A stretch of DNA of 64,000 nucleotides from Roseateles oligotrophus. GTDB lineage: Bacteria > Pseudomonadota > Gammaproteobacteria > Burkholderiales > Burkholderiaceae_C. The stretch is taken from NCBI RefSeq assembly GCF_014204525.1, contig NZ_JACHLP010000001.1:930001-994000 (forward strand), written 5' to 3'. A program made the translations under genes and the position numbers. Below the pieces are notes generated by a model, which was not told where the DNA came from, made no database searches, and saw nothing but the letters and a program-made list of their open reading frames with translations. Positions 54,319-63,318 of this stretch are shown here, one piece after another. Positions within the stretch are counted from its first letter, which is position 1. Each line of letters opens with the position of its first letter.

Positions 54319-55140
54319 ATGCCCACCTCCCCCGCCTCCTGCCCCGCGCAGCCCTTGCCAGGGCTCGCGCCCTCGGCCGGCTCGCCGGGCCTGAGCGCGC
54401 AGGCCCTGCACGCCCAGCTCTGGCGCGCCAGCCATCTGAGCAGCAACGCGAAGCCCTGCGTGAGCAGCGGCTTTGCGGCGCTGGACGCGGAGCTGCCCGG
54501 CAAGGGCTGGCCCACCCATGGCCTGAGCGAGATCCTGCAACACACCGCCGTGCATCTGGAATGGCGCTTGCTGGCCCCGGCCTTGCGCACCCTGCTGGAC
54601 GAGCCGGCGCAATACCGCCCGCTGCTGCTGATCAACCCGCCGCTAACACCCAATCTACCCGGCTTGCAAGCCAGCGGCCTGCCCGCACGCCAGCTGGTCT
54701 GGATCCAGGCCGACAGCCCCCAGCAGCAGCTCTGGGCCACCGAGCAGGCCATCAAGGCCAATGCCGCGGCCGCCGTGCTGGCCTGGCTGCCCCGGGCCAG
54801 GCCCGAGCAGATCCGGCGTTTGCAAAGCCATGCCCAGGCCTCGTCGGCGCCGGTTTTTTTGCTGCGCCCCTTGAACGTGCAAGCCCAGTCCTCGGCCGCG
54901 CCGCTGCGCCTGGCCCTGCGGCCCGGGCGCGACTGGTGCCTGCATCTGCACATCCTCAAACGCCGCGGCCCCTGCCACGAAGGCGAAATGCGCCTGCAGG
55001 CCCTGCCCGCCGGCCTGCAACAGCTGCTGACGCCCCGCATGCTGAGCCAGCCCTGGCCGCCGCGACCCGCCCTCGCCCCCCGCACCGAAACCACCGAGCT
55101 TCGCCATGCATTGGCTCGCCCTGCTCTTACCCCCCACTGA
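54319..55140 (+). CDS. imuA: SOS mutagenesis protein ImuA
   Basis: 273 aa RecA/SulA-like accessory protein of the mutagenic translesion complex. Readable: SSGFAALDAELPGKGWPTHGLSEI, LEWRLLAPAL, PARQLVWIQADSPQQQLWATEQA and AAAAVLAWLPRARPEQIRRLQ. Its 3' end overlaps imuB by 35 bp. It is directly after a LexA box. Confidence 0.88.
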   Translation: MPTSPASCPAQPLPGLAPSAGSPGLSAQALHAQLWRASHLSSNAKPCVSSGFAALDAELPGKGWPTHGLSEILQHTAVHLEWRLLAPALRTLLDEPAQYRPLLLINPPLTPNLPGLQASGLPARQLVWIQADSPQQQLWATEQAIKANAAAAVLAWLPRARPEQIRRLQSHAQASSAPVFLLRPLNVQAQSSAAPLRLALRPGRDWCLHLHILKRRGPCHEGEMRLQALPAGLQQLLTPRMLSQPWPPRPALAPRTETTELRHALARPALTPH

Positions 55141-56437
55141 GACGGCGGCTGCCCAGCAGCAGGCCCTGGCCTGGTGGGCCCTGCAGTTCACGCCGCGGGT
55201 GGCCTGCCTGGAGGAGGCGGTGCTGCTGGAGGTGCAGAGCAGCCTGCGCCTGTTCGGCGGCGCGGCGGCCCTGCACCGCAGCCTGCGGCCGCGCGCCGAG
55301 CAGGCCGGCCTGAGCCTGCACGCCGCCGCCTGGGCACCCAGCAGCCTGGGCGCACTGGCCCTGGCGCGCTGCCAGAGCGGCCTGGATGAATCCTCGCAAT
55401 GGCCGGCCGAGCAAGCCTTCGGCGCCCAGCTGGACGCCCTGCCCCTGCAGGCCCTCAGCGCCTGCCGCCCCCACCTGGCCATGCTGGCCCGGCTGGGCCT
55501 GCGCCGCCTGGGCGAGCTGCGCCGCCTGCCCCGCCCCGCCCTGGCGCGGCGCTTTGGCCAAGGCCTGCTGCTGGCCCTGGACCGGGCCTACGGCCAACTG
55601 GCCGAGGCCCATGCCTGGGTGGAGATCCCGGCACGCTTCCAGGCCCGGCTGGAGCTGCCCCAGCGCAGCGATAACGCCCTGGCCCTGCAGCACCATGCCC
55701 AGCAGCTGCTGCAGCAGCTCTGCGCCTGGCTGGCCGCCCGCCATGCCGGCGTGCTGGGCCTGACGCTGCGCTGGGAACACGACGCCATGCGCGCCCGCGA
55801 GATCGCCAGCCATGGCGAGCTGCGGCTGCAGACGGCCGAGATCAGCCGCGACTACCGCCACCTCGGCCGCCTGCTGAACGAGCATCTGCTGCGCCTGCAG
55901 CTGCCCGCCCCGGTGGGCGAGATCAGCCTGCATGCCGACGAGATCCTGCCCCTGCGCGAGCTCAGCGCCAAGCTGCTGCCCCCCAGCGGCGAGCAGGGAA
56001 GCAGCGGCGCAGCACAGGAATCCATCACCCAGCTGCTGGAACGCCTGGCCCTGCGCCTGGGGGCCGAACACGTGCGCTGCGGCCAGTTGCGCGAAGACCA
56101 CCGGCCCGAGCAGATGCAGCAATGGCAGGCCTGGCCGGGGCCGAGTTCCCGGCCGCCGGCCCGCCTGCCCGCATGCCCCCAACCCAGCTGGCTGCTGCCC
56201 CAACCCTTGCGCCTGGACGTGCAGCAAGATCAACCGCTCTACCAAGGCCCGCTGCAATTGCTGGCCGGCCCGCAGCGCATCGAGAGCGGCTGGTGGCAGA
56301 ACGAAGGCCGGCCCGCCCAGCGCGACTACTTCATCGCGCTGAGCGAAGCGGCCGGCACGCTGTGGATTTTTCATGAGCGCCTGCCGGCCGGTGGCCTGGA
56401 CGAGCAGGGCTGGTTTCTGCACGGCTTCTTCGCATGA
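55106..56437 (+). CDS. imuB: Y-family polymerase-like protein ImuB
   Basis: 443 aa. Catalytically inactive Y-family homologue that bridges DnaE2 and the beta clamp. Conserved WALQFTPRVACLEEAVLLEVQ and SLRLFGG, then finger/thumb region LARLGLRRLGELRRLPRPALARRFG. The usual stretch of about 60 residues between the first strand (MHWLALLLPP) and ALAWWALQFTP is very short here. A clear QLxLF-type clamp motif was not found by eye. Overlaps imuA by 35 bp and dnaE2 by 4 bp. Confidence 0.87.
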   Translation: MHWLALLLPPTETAAAQQQALAWWALQFTPRVACLEEAVLLEVQSSLRLFGGAAALHRSLRPRAEQAGLSLHAAAWAPSSLGALALARCQSGLDESSQWPAEQAFGAQLDALPLQALSACRPHLAMLARLGLRRLGELRRLPRPALARRFGQGLLLALDRAYGQLAEAHAWVEIPARFQARLELPQRSDNALALQHHAQQLLQQLCAWLAARHAGVLGLTLRWEHDAMRAREIASHGELRLQTAEISRDYRHLGRLLNEHLLRLQLPAPVGEISLHADEILPLRELSAKLLPPSGEQGSSGAAQESITQLLERLALRLGAEHVRCGQLREDHRPEQMQQWQAWPGPSSRPPARLPACPQPSWLLPQPLRLDVQQDQPLYQGPLQLLAGPQRIESGWWQNEGRPAQRDYFIALSEAAGTLWIFHERLPAGGLDEQGWFLHGFFA

Positions 56438-59400
56438 GCCCGAGCTCACAACCCACGGCCCTGCCGGCCTATGCCGAGCTGCACTGCCTCAGCCACTACA
56501 GCTTTTTACGCGGCGCCTCCAGCCCCGGCGAGCTGGTTGAGCGCGCGCATTATCAAAGTTATGCCGCCCTGGCCATCACCGATGAATGCTCGATGGCCGG
56601 CGTGGTGCGCGCCCATGTGGCGGCCAAGGCCTGCGGGCTCAAGCTGCTGATCGGTGCCGAGTTCGCCGTGCATGCGGACGCCGCCGAAGCAGCAGACGCC
56701 GCGCCGCAGTTCAAGCTCGTGCTGATCGCCCGCCATCTGCAGGGTTATGGCGACCTCTGCCAGTTCATCACCGATCTGCGCCGCAGCGCGCCCAAGGGCA
56801 CTTACCGCCTGAGCCTGGCCCGGCTGCAGATCGAGGCCCCTCGCCTGGGCCGCGACTGCCTGGCCCTGCTGCTGCCCCTGCGCAGCAGCCCGGACGCGCA
56901 GCTGCTGATGGACACCGCTTGGCTGCAGCGTCACTTCAGCGGCCCCATCTGGTTGGGCGCGGAGCTGCTGCGCGAGCTGGGCGATGAAGCCTGGCTGCAA
57001 GGCCTGCGCACGCTCGCCCAGGCCAGCGGCCTGCGCCTGCTGGCCGCCGGCGATGTGCACCTGCATGTGCGCTCGCGCAAGCCCTTGCAGGATGTGATGA
57101 CGGCCACCCGCCTGAACCGGCCCATCGCCCTGTGCGGCCTGGACCTGCAGCCCAATGCCGAGCGCCATCTGCGCAGCCGCCTGCGCCTGGCCCAGCTCTA
57201 CCCGCCCGAGCTGCTCGCCGAGACCCTGGCGGTGGCGGCGGCCTGCGAGTTCTCGCTGGACGAAATCCGCTACCGCTACCCCACCGAGGTGGTGCCGGCC
57301 GGCAGCACACCGGCCCGCCATCTGCGGGCGCTGACCGAGGCGGGGGCGCTCAGGCGCTGGCCGGGGGGCGTGGATGCACGCTGGCGGGCTTTGATCGAGC
57401 ATGAGCTGGACCTGATCAACGAGCTGGGCTACGAGCATTACTTCCTCACCGTGGCCGATGTCGTCGCCTTCGCGCGCGGACGGGAAATCCTCTGCCAGGG
57501 CCGCGGCTCGGCGGCCAATAGCGTGGTCTGCTTCTGCCTGGGCATCACCGAGGTGGATCCGGCGCGCAGCAGCGTCTTGTTCGAGCGCTTCATCAGCCGC
57601 GAGCGCAAGGAGCCGCCCGATATCGATGTGGACTTCGAGCACGAGCGCCGCGAGGAAGTGATCCAGTACCTCTACCGCAAATACGGCCGCGAGCGCGCCG
57701 CCCTGACCGCCGTGCTGATCTGCTACCGGCCGCGCAGCGCCCTGCGCGATGTGGGCCGCGCCCTGCAGATCGACGAGGCCTTGATCGAAAGCCTGGCCAA
57801 GGACCACAGCGGCTGGAGCGCGGAAGTGCTGCCCGAACACCGTTTGCAGGAGTTGCAGCAGGAGCTAGGGCTGGACCTCGACGCCCCCAGCCTGCGCCAG
57901 TTGCTCCTGCTAACCCGCCAGCTGATGGGCATGCCCCGCCACCTCAGCCAGCACCCCGGCGGCTTTGTGCTGACCGAGGGGCCGCTCTCCCGCCTGGTGC
58001 CGATCGAGAACGCCAGCATGCCGGAGCGCACCGTCATCCAATGGGACAAGGACGATATCGACGCCCTGGGCCTGATGAAGGTGGACGTGCTGGCCCTGGG
58101 CATGCTCAGCGCCCTGCGGCGCAGCTTTGCGCTGATCTCGCAGCTGCGCGGCCGGCCCTTCGGCATGGCCGATGTGCCCGAGGACGACCCCGCCACCTAC
58201 GACATGATTTGCCAGGCCGACACCATCGGCGTGTTCCAGATCGAGTCGCGCGCCCAGATGTCCATGCTGCCGCGCCTGCGGCCGCGCTGCTTCTACGACC
58301 TGGTGGTGGAGGTCGCCATCGTGCGGCCCGGGCCCATCCAGGGCGGCATGGTCCACCCCTATCTGACCAACCGGGCCAAACCGCCGGGCACCATCACATT
58401 CCCCAAAGACGCGCTGAAACCCGCGCTCAGCCGCACCCATGGCGTGCCCATCTTCCAGGAGCAAGTCATGCAGGTGGCGATGATTGCGGCCGATTTCAGC
58501 GCCGGCGAGGCCGACCAGCTGCGCCGCGCCATGGCGGCCTGGAAGCGACCCGGCGACCTGCAGAAGTTCTACGAAAAAATCCTCAGCGGCATGGCCAGGA
58601 ACGGCTACACCGAGGACTTCGCCGAGGCCATCTTCCGCCAGATCAAGGGCTTTGCCTCCTACGGTTTCCCGGAATCGCATGCGGCCAGCTTTGCCCTGCT
58701 GGCCTATGTGTCCTCCTGGATCAAATGCCATGAGCCGGCGGCCTTTCTCTGCGCCCTGCTGAACTCGCAGCCGCTGGGCTTTTACACCCCCAGCCAGCTG
58801 GTGCAGGATGCGCGCCGCCACCGGGTCGAGGTGCGCGCGGCGGACGTCAATCTGAGCGGCGTGGACAGCCGGCTGGAGCCCTGCCCCGGCCAGGCCCAGC
58901 CCGCCGTTCGCCTGGGCCTGCGCCTGGTGGCCGGCCTGGCTGAAGCAGCGGCTCAGCGCATCGAGGCGGCGCGCAGCCAGGCCTTGTTCAGCGACACGCA
59001 AGACCTGGCCCTGCGTGCGGCGCTGGATCAACAAGACATGCAACAGCTGGCCGCCGCCGACGCCTTGATGAGCCTGGCCGGCCACCGCCGCCAGCAGGTC
59101 TGGCAGGCCTCGGCCCAGCACACCCTCCCGGCCCTGCTGCAGGGCTCGCTGCCGCTGGAAGAAAGCCTCCAGCTGCCCGCCGCCCGCGAGGGCGAAGAGG
59201 TCTTGTGGGACTACGCCTCGCTGGGCTTGAGCCTGCGCAGCCACCCGCTCAAGCTGCTGCGCCCGCAGCTGGCCCGCCGCGGCCTGCTGACGGCCGAGCA
59301 GTTGCAGAACTGGCGCAGCGGCCGCCCGGCCCATGCCTGCGGCATCATCACCGTGCGCCAGCGCCCGCAGACGGCCAAGGGCACGCTCTTCATCAGCCTG

Positions 59401-59604
59401 GAAGACGAAACCGGCAGCGTGCAGGTGATCGTCTGGTCCGATGTCTACACCGCCAACCGCACGCTGCTACGCCATGCACGACTCCTGGCCGTGCATGGCA
59501 AGTGGCAGTTCGAGAACCAGGTACGCCATCTGCTGGCGCAGCGCTTTGAAGACCTGACGCCGATGCTGGGGCGGCTGGGGACGGAGAGCCGGGATTTCCG
59601 CTGA
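56434..59604 (+). CDS. dnaE2: error-prone DNA polymerase DnaE2 (ImuC)
   Basis: 1056 aa C-family polymerase for induced mutagenesis and damage tolerance. PHP domain begins YAELHCLSHYSFLRGASSPG, AITDECSMAGVVRAH. The catalytic region has PPDIDVDFEHERREEVIQY (Asp about 396 and 398) and LGLMKVDVLALGML. HhH and OB-fold parts follow (GIITVRQRPQTAKGTLFISL, EDETGSVQVIVW). It is in the order imuA-imuB-dnaE2, after a LexA box. Confidence 0.95.
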   Translation: MSPSSQPTALPAYAELHCLSHYSFLRGASSPGELVERAHYQSYAALAITDECSMAGVVRAHVAAKACGLKLLIGAEFAVHADAAEAADAAPQFKLVLIARHLQGYGDLCQFITDLRRSAPKGTYRLSLARLQIEAPRLGRDCLALLLPLRSSPDAQLLMDTAWLQRHFSGPIWLGAELLRELGDEAWLQGLRTLAQASGLRLLAAGDVHLHVRSRKPLQDVMTATRLNRPIALCGLDLQPNAERHLRSRLRLAQLYPPELLAETLAVAAACEFSLDEIRYRYPTEVVPAGSTPARHLRALTEAGALRRWPGGVDARWRALIEHELDLINELGYEHYFLTVADVVAFARGREILCQGRGSAANSVVCFCLGITEVDPARSSVLFERFISRERKEPPDIDVDFEHERREEVIQYLYRKYGRERAALTAVLICYRPRSALRDVGRALQIDEALIESLAKDHSGWSAEVLPEHRLQELQQELGLDLDAPSLRQLLLLTRQLMGMPRHLSQHPGGFVLTEGPLSRLVPIENASMPERTVIQWDKDDIDALGLMKVDVLALGMLSALRRSFALISQLRGRPFGMADVPEDDPATYDMICQADTIGVFQIESRAQMSMLPRLRPRCFYDLVVEVAIVRPGPIQGGMVHPYLTNRAKPPGTITFPKDALKPALSRTHGVPIFQEQVMQVAMIAADFSAGEADQLRRAMAAWKRPGDLQKFYEKILSGMARNGYTEDFAEAIFRQIKGFASYGFPESHAASFALLAYVSSWIKCHEPAAFLCALLNSQPLGFYTPSQLVQDARRHRVEVRAADVNLSGVDSRLEPCPGQAQPAVRLGLRLVAGLAEAAAQRIEAARSQALFSDTQDLALRAALDQQDMQQLAAADALMSLAGHRRQQVWQASAQHTLPALLQGSLPLEESLQLPAAREGEEVLWDYASLGLSLRSHPLKLLRPQLARRGLLTAEQLQNWRSGRPAHACGIITVRQRPQTAKGTLFISLEDETGSVQVIVWSDVYTANRTLLRHARLLAVHGKWQFENQVRHLLAQRFEDLTPMLGRLGTESRDFR

Positions 59605-59627
59605 GAGGCCGAATCCCGTCTGCGGCT

Positions 59628-60704
59628 TCAGGCCAGGCGCTCGACGGCGGCCAGATAGCGCGGGTTGCGCATCAGCTCATCCCAGGTCAGGGGCACGGTC
59701 TGGGGCAGCAGATCCAGGCGGCGGGACTCGCTATCGGGCTCGGGCGTCCAGCGGCCCTCGGCCTGGGCCTGGCTCAGGCCGGCCAGCAGCTCGTCGATGG
59801 CCTCACCGCCGTTCACCGCCGACTGATTGCACAGCAGCACCAGATCGCAGCCGGCCTCCAGCGCGGCCAGGGCCGCCTCGGTATAGCCGATGGCCCGGCC
59901 TTCCAGCACGCGGGCACCGGCCATGCCCAGGTCGTCGCTGAAGATGGCGCCGCCAAAGCCCAGCTTGTCGCGCAGCACCTGCTGCAACCAGCGGCGGCTG
60001 AAGCCGGCCGGGCGGCGGTCCACCTTGGGGTAGATCACATGGGCGGGCATCACGGCCGAGAGGCTGAGGCTCAGCCACTCGAAGGGCTTGGCATCCGCCG
60101 CCAGAATGGCTTTGAGGCTGCGCCGGTCCACCGGCACGTCCACATGGCTGTCGGCCGCCACAAAGCCGTGGCCCGGGAAATGTTTGCCGCAGCTGCTCAT
60201 GCCGGCCAGCAGCAGGCCTTGCATCAGGCTCTTGGCCAGCACGCTGACGACGCGCGGGTCGCCGTGGAAGGCGCGCTCGCCGATGACGGCGCTGAGGCCA
60301 TGGTCCAGATCGAGCACCGGCGTGAAGCTGAAGTCCACCCCGCAGGCGCGCAGCTCGGCGGCCAGCACAAAGCCGCTGGCGGTGGCCGCCTCGGTAGCGC
60401 GCATGGCGTCCTGCATCCATAACTCACCGAGCGAGCGCATGGCAGGCAAATGGGTGAAGCCATCGCTGCGGAAGCGCTGCACCCGGCCGCCCTCGTGGTC
60501 GACGGCGATCAGGATGTCGGGCCTGATGGCCTTGATGCTGGCAGTCAGCGCCACCAGCTGGGCACGGCTCTCGAAATTGCGCGCAAACAGGATCAGGCCG
60601 CCCACCAGGGGGTGGTTCAGGCGCTGGGCCTCGGCTTCGCTCAGGGCGAGGCCGGCGACGTCCAGTACGACGGGGGCATGGGGCGTGTCTTGCATTTTTT
60701 TCAT
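59628..60704 (-). CDS. nagZ: beta-N-acetylhexosaminidase NagZ
   Basis: Cytosolic GH3 enzyme of cell-wall recycling, 358 aa. It removes GlcNAc from anhydro-muropeptides. VDHEGGRVQRFR, SCGKHFPGHGFVAADSHVDV (catalytic His/Asp loop), VMPAHVIYPKVD and nucleophile Asp in IFSDDLGMAGA. ATG 60704 overlaps the acpS stop by one base (TGATG). A TTG one codon earlier is possible. Confidence 0.94.
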   Translation of the reverse strand: MKKMQDTPHAPVVLDVAGLALSEAEAQRLNHPLVGGLILFARNFESRAQLVALTASIKAIRPDILIAVDHEGGRVQRFRSDGFTHLPAMRSLGELWMQDAMRATEAATASGFVLAAELRACGVDFSFTPVLDLDHGLSAVIGERAFHGDPRVVSVLAKSLMQGLLLAGMSSCGKHFPGHGFVAADSHVDVPVDRRSLKAILAADAKPFEWLSLSLSAVMPAHVIYPKVDRRPAGFSRRWLQQVLRDKLGFGGAIFSDDLGMAGARVLEGRAIGYTEAALAALEAGCDLVLLCNQSAVNGGEAIDELLAGLSQAQAEGRWTPEPDSESRRLDLLPQTVPLTWDELMRNPRYLAAVERLA

Positions 60705-61099
60705 CAATCCTTGCTTTCCACCACCACAAAGGCGGCGGCGTATTCGGTCTCGTCCGTCACGCTGACATGCGCTTTCAGGCCCTTGGCTTCAAACCAAATC
60801 GCTAACTCGCCATGCAGACGAATCTCGGGCTTGCCGCTGGCGGCCTTGACGATCTCGCAGTCGCGCCAGCTCATGGGCATGCGCATGCCCATCCCGATGG
60901 CTTTGGAGAAGGCCTCTTTGGCGGAGAAACGGGTGGCCAGATAGCTGATGCCGCGCGCGGGCACGCGCGCGCTGCGCTCGCGGAACACCGCCAGCTCGTG
61001 CGGGCCCAACACCTTCTCGGCAAAGCGCTCACCGCGCCGCGCCAGGGTTTCGCGAATGCGGCGGATGTCGCAGATATCGGTGCCGATGCCGTAGATCAT
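60704..61099 (-). CDS. acpS: holo-[acyl-carrier-protein] synthase
   Basis: 131 aa. Transfers phosphopantetheine to [23 protein letters not shown] with the metal Asp8, and [18 protein letters not shown] with the second metal ligand Glu. Its start overlaps the stop of the KilA-N gene by 4 bp (ATGA), so the foreign-looking gene is directly coupled to this essential one. Confidence 0.96.
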   Translation of the reverse strand: MIYGIGTDICDIRRIRETLARRGERFAEKVLGPHELAVFRERSARVPARGISYLATRFSAKEAFSKAIGMGMRMPMSWRDCEIVKAASGKPEIRLHGELAIWFEAKGLKAHVSVTDETEYAAAFVVVESKD

Positions 61100-61935
61100 G
61101 ATTGTTTTGACGGGCCGGAATGCCCCAACTGCTTGAGGGAAACCACGCCCACCAGCGAACGCATCTGCGTGATGGCGATGGCGTTCAACTGCACCAAGCG
61201 TTCAGCGGCAGCCAGCCCTTGATGAATCAACACCGCATTGATGCTTTCAAGATTGGACAGCACCACCAATTGCTCCAGCGTCGCCGCATCGCGCATATTG
61301 CCACTCTGGTTTGCGTTGACCTGCCGCCACTGGGCTGCCGTGATGCCGAACAAGGCGACGTTGAGCAAATCGGCTTCACTGGCATAAACGATAACGGTCT
61401 GCGCCGGCGTGAGAAGCGGCGGGATCAGACGCTCCTTGATGGCGTCGGTGTGAATCCTGTAATTGACCTTGGCCAAGGTGCGTTGAAAGCTCCAGGCCAA
61501 GGAGGTGGCGCGGGCCTCTTCATCCTTGAGGCGCTGAAATTCCTTGATGAGGTAGAGCTTGAATTCCGGGCTGAGCCAGGAGCCGAACTCGAAAGCGATG
61601 TCCTTGTGGGCATAGGTTCCGCCATACCGTCCAGCCTTGGCATGCAGACCGATGGCAGCAGTGGCCGCTATCCACTTCTTCGCTGACAGGAAGAAGCTAT
61701 TGCGCCCAGCATCATTTTTAATTCCCTCGAATTCGAGGGAATTGAAGCCGGGGTTGTTGAGTTGTTCCCACACGCCCAGGAACAGCACGGTGTCCTTGTT
61801 CTTGAGCCATTGCTCGATCAGGGCGCTGCCACCGTCAAAGTTCTTCACCATATCGGTCAGCGAGATGTAGTCCTGCTCGTGACGGCTGGCGATGCTGACT
61901 TCGGTCCCTTGAACCTTGATGACACGATTCGTCAT
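61096..61935 (-). CDS. KilA-N domain protein inserted in the pdxJ-acpS operon
   Basis: 279 aa. The N-terminal half is a KilA-N domain, a DNA-binding fold common in large viruses, phages and bacterial islands: [52 protein letters not shown] and [21 protein letters not shown] helical C-terminal half follows ([27 protein letters not shown]-like). GGAGATG before the ATG is a good SD. The DNA is visibly richer in A/T than its neighbours. No phage genes are near. It overlaps acpS by 4 bp and may be transferred. Function unknown. Confidence 0.82.
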   Translation of the reverse strand: MTNRVIKVQGTEVSIASRHEQDYISLTDMVKNFDGGSALIEQWLKNKDTVLFLGVWEQLNNPGFNSLEFEGIKNDAGRNSFFLSAKKWIAATAAIGLHAKAGRYGGTYAHKDIAFEFGSWLSPEFKLYLIKEFQRLKDEEARATSLAWSFQRTLAKVNYRIHTDAIKERLIPPLLTPAQTVIVYASEADLLNVALFGITAAQWRQVNANQSGNMRDAATLEQLVVLSNLESINAVLIHQGLAAAERLVQLNAIAITQMRSLVGVVSLKQLGHSGPSKQS

Positions 61936-61964
61936 GACATCTCCATTTATGAAAGAGCCGTTGA

Positions 61965-62486
61965 TTAGGCTTGCTCCAGCGCCGGCCAGCCCAGCACTTC
62001 GTTGCGATGGCGCTCACCGCCCAGCTCGAACCAGGTTTCGCCCCAGTAGGCAGCGCCTTCGCGACGGTAAAAGCGCAGTGCATCGACATTGCCAACCCAG
62101 GAGCTCAGCCACAGCGCTTGCTCGGGCCACTCCTGCCGGCACTGGCGCAACAAGCGAGCGCCCAAACCCTGGCCCTGGCTGCGGGGCGAGACGTAGAGTC
62201 GCTTCAATTCAACCGAGGGCGCGCCGAGCTCGACCGGGCAAAGTGCGGTCTCGTCCAGCTGTGCCCAGGCCAACAGGGTTGACCCGCGCTCGATCACCCA
62301 GCTGCGCCCCAGGTCCATGGCTTGACGCAGAAGCTGCTCATCAAACTCCTGCCTCAGATAGTCGGCCACATCGGCGTTGACGCCATCGTCAATCACATAG
62401 CGGTCCAACCAAACCCAGCGCGCCAGGGCGGCGATGCGCTGGGCATCTTCGGGCTTGGCACGGCGCATCAAGAGTTCTGCCGTCAT
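61965..62486 (-). CDS. GNAT family N-acetyltransferase
   Basis: 173 aa. Motif A ELKRLYVSPRSQGQGLGARL then LRQCRQEW, and GNVDALRFYRREGAAYWGE for the C-terminal strand. It starts at ATG 62486 overlapping the pdxJ stop by 4 bp (ATGA). It ends 29 bp before the KilA-N gene. The acetyl acceptor is unknown. Confidence 0.85.
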   Translation of the reverse strand: MTAELLMRRAKPEDAQRIAALARWVWLDRYVIDDGVNADVADYLRQEFDEQLLRQAMDLGRSWVIERGSTLLAWAQLDETALCPVELGAPSVELKRLYVSPRSQGQGLGARLLRQCRQEWPEQALWLSSWVGNVDALRFYRREGAAYWGETWFELGGERHRNEVLGWPALEQA

Positions 62487-63292
62487 GCGGATTCAGCCCT
62501 CACGTAGGCGCGCTGAATGCAGCGCTGGTACTCGCGCACCGTCTCGGCATAGCCCAGCTCCAAGGCGTCGGCGATCAGGGCGTGGCCGATGGAGACTTCT
62601 TGCACGCCGGGCACGGCGCGCAAAAAGGCGGTGAGGTTGTCACGGTTCAAATCATGGCCGGCGTTGACGCCCAGGCCCACGGCCAGGGCCGCCTCGGCCG
62701 TGCGGGTGAAGCCGGCCAGCACGGCGGCCTCGCGCTCGCTGCCGAAGGCGCTGGCATAGGTCTCGGTATACAGCTCCACCCGGTCGGCTCCCAGCTGGGC
62801 CACAAAAGCCATGGCCTCGGGCACGGGGTCCATGAAGAGGCTGACGCGCACACCTAGCGCCTTGGCCTCGGCCACCAGGGGGGCCAAACGTTGCAAATCA
62901 GCGGGGAACTGCCAGCCATGGTCGGAGGTGAACTGGTCCTCGCTGTCCGGCACAAAGGTCACCTGATGGGGACGCAGCTCGCGCACAAAGTCCATCAGGT
63001 TCTGGGTCGGGTTGCCCTCGATGTTGTATTCCACCTGGGGCCAGTCGCGGCGCAGCATCTCGGCCAGCTCGTGCACGTCCTGGCTGCGGATGTGGCGGGC
63101 GTCCGGCCGCGGGTGCACGGTGATGCCCTGCGCCCCGGCCAGCAAACAGGCCTCGGCCGCGCGCAAGACGCTGGGGATGCCCAGATGGCGGGTATTGCGC
63201 AACAAGGCCACCTTGTTGACATTGACCGACAGGGCGCAGCGGCCGCCGGCGGCATGGTGGGAGCTGGACTCGGGGGCGACCAAGGGGTTCAT
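62483..63292 (-). CDS. pdxJ: pyridoxine 5'-phosphate synthase
   Basis: Last step of de novo vitamin B6 synthesis, condensing 3-amino-2-oxopropyl phosphate with deoxyxylulose 5-phosphate. SVNVNKVALLRNTRHLGIPS is the hallmark; also AGAQGITVHPRPDARHI, EYNIEGNP, VTFVPDSEDQFTSDHGW, VSLFMDPVP and GVNAGHDLNRDNL. 269 aa from MNPLVAPESS; an alternative start at 63322 overlaps the recO stop (ATGA) and would add 10 residues. It carries about 20 extra residues before the barrel. Confidence 0.94.
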   Translation of the reverse strand: MNPLVAPESSSHHAAGGRCALSVNVNKVALLRNTRHLGIPSVLRAAEACLLAGAQGITVHPRPDARHIRSQDVHELAEMLRRDWPQVEYNIEGNPTQNLMDFVRELRPHQVTFVPDSEDQFTSDHGWQFPADLQRLAPLVAEAKALGVRVSLFMDPVPEAMAFVAQLGADRVELYTETYASAFGSEREAAVLAGFTRTAEAALAVGLGVNAGHDLNRDNLTAFLRAVPGVQEVSIGHALIADALELGYAETVREYQRCIQRAYVRAESA

Positions 63293-63318
63293 GGCTGGCT
63301 TTCTCTGCAACTTGTCTG

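Noticed and set aside
56506-59334. Two long minus-strand frames (56506-57840 and 57910-59334) opposite dnaE2
   Set aside because: Both are shadows of dnaE2, rich in Gln, His, Ala and Gly, with no family pattern.
61096-62486. The KilA-N gene as part of a prophage
   Set aside because: No integrase, terminase, capsid or attachment repeat is visible nearby; only single genes are inserted.
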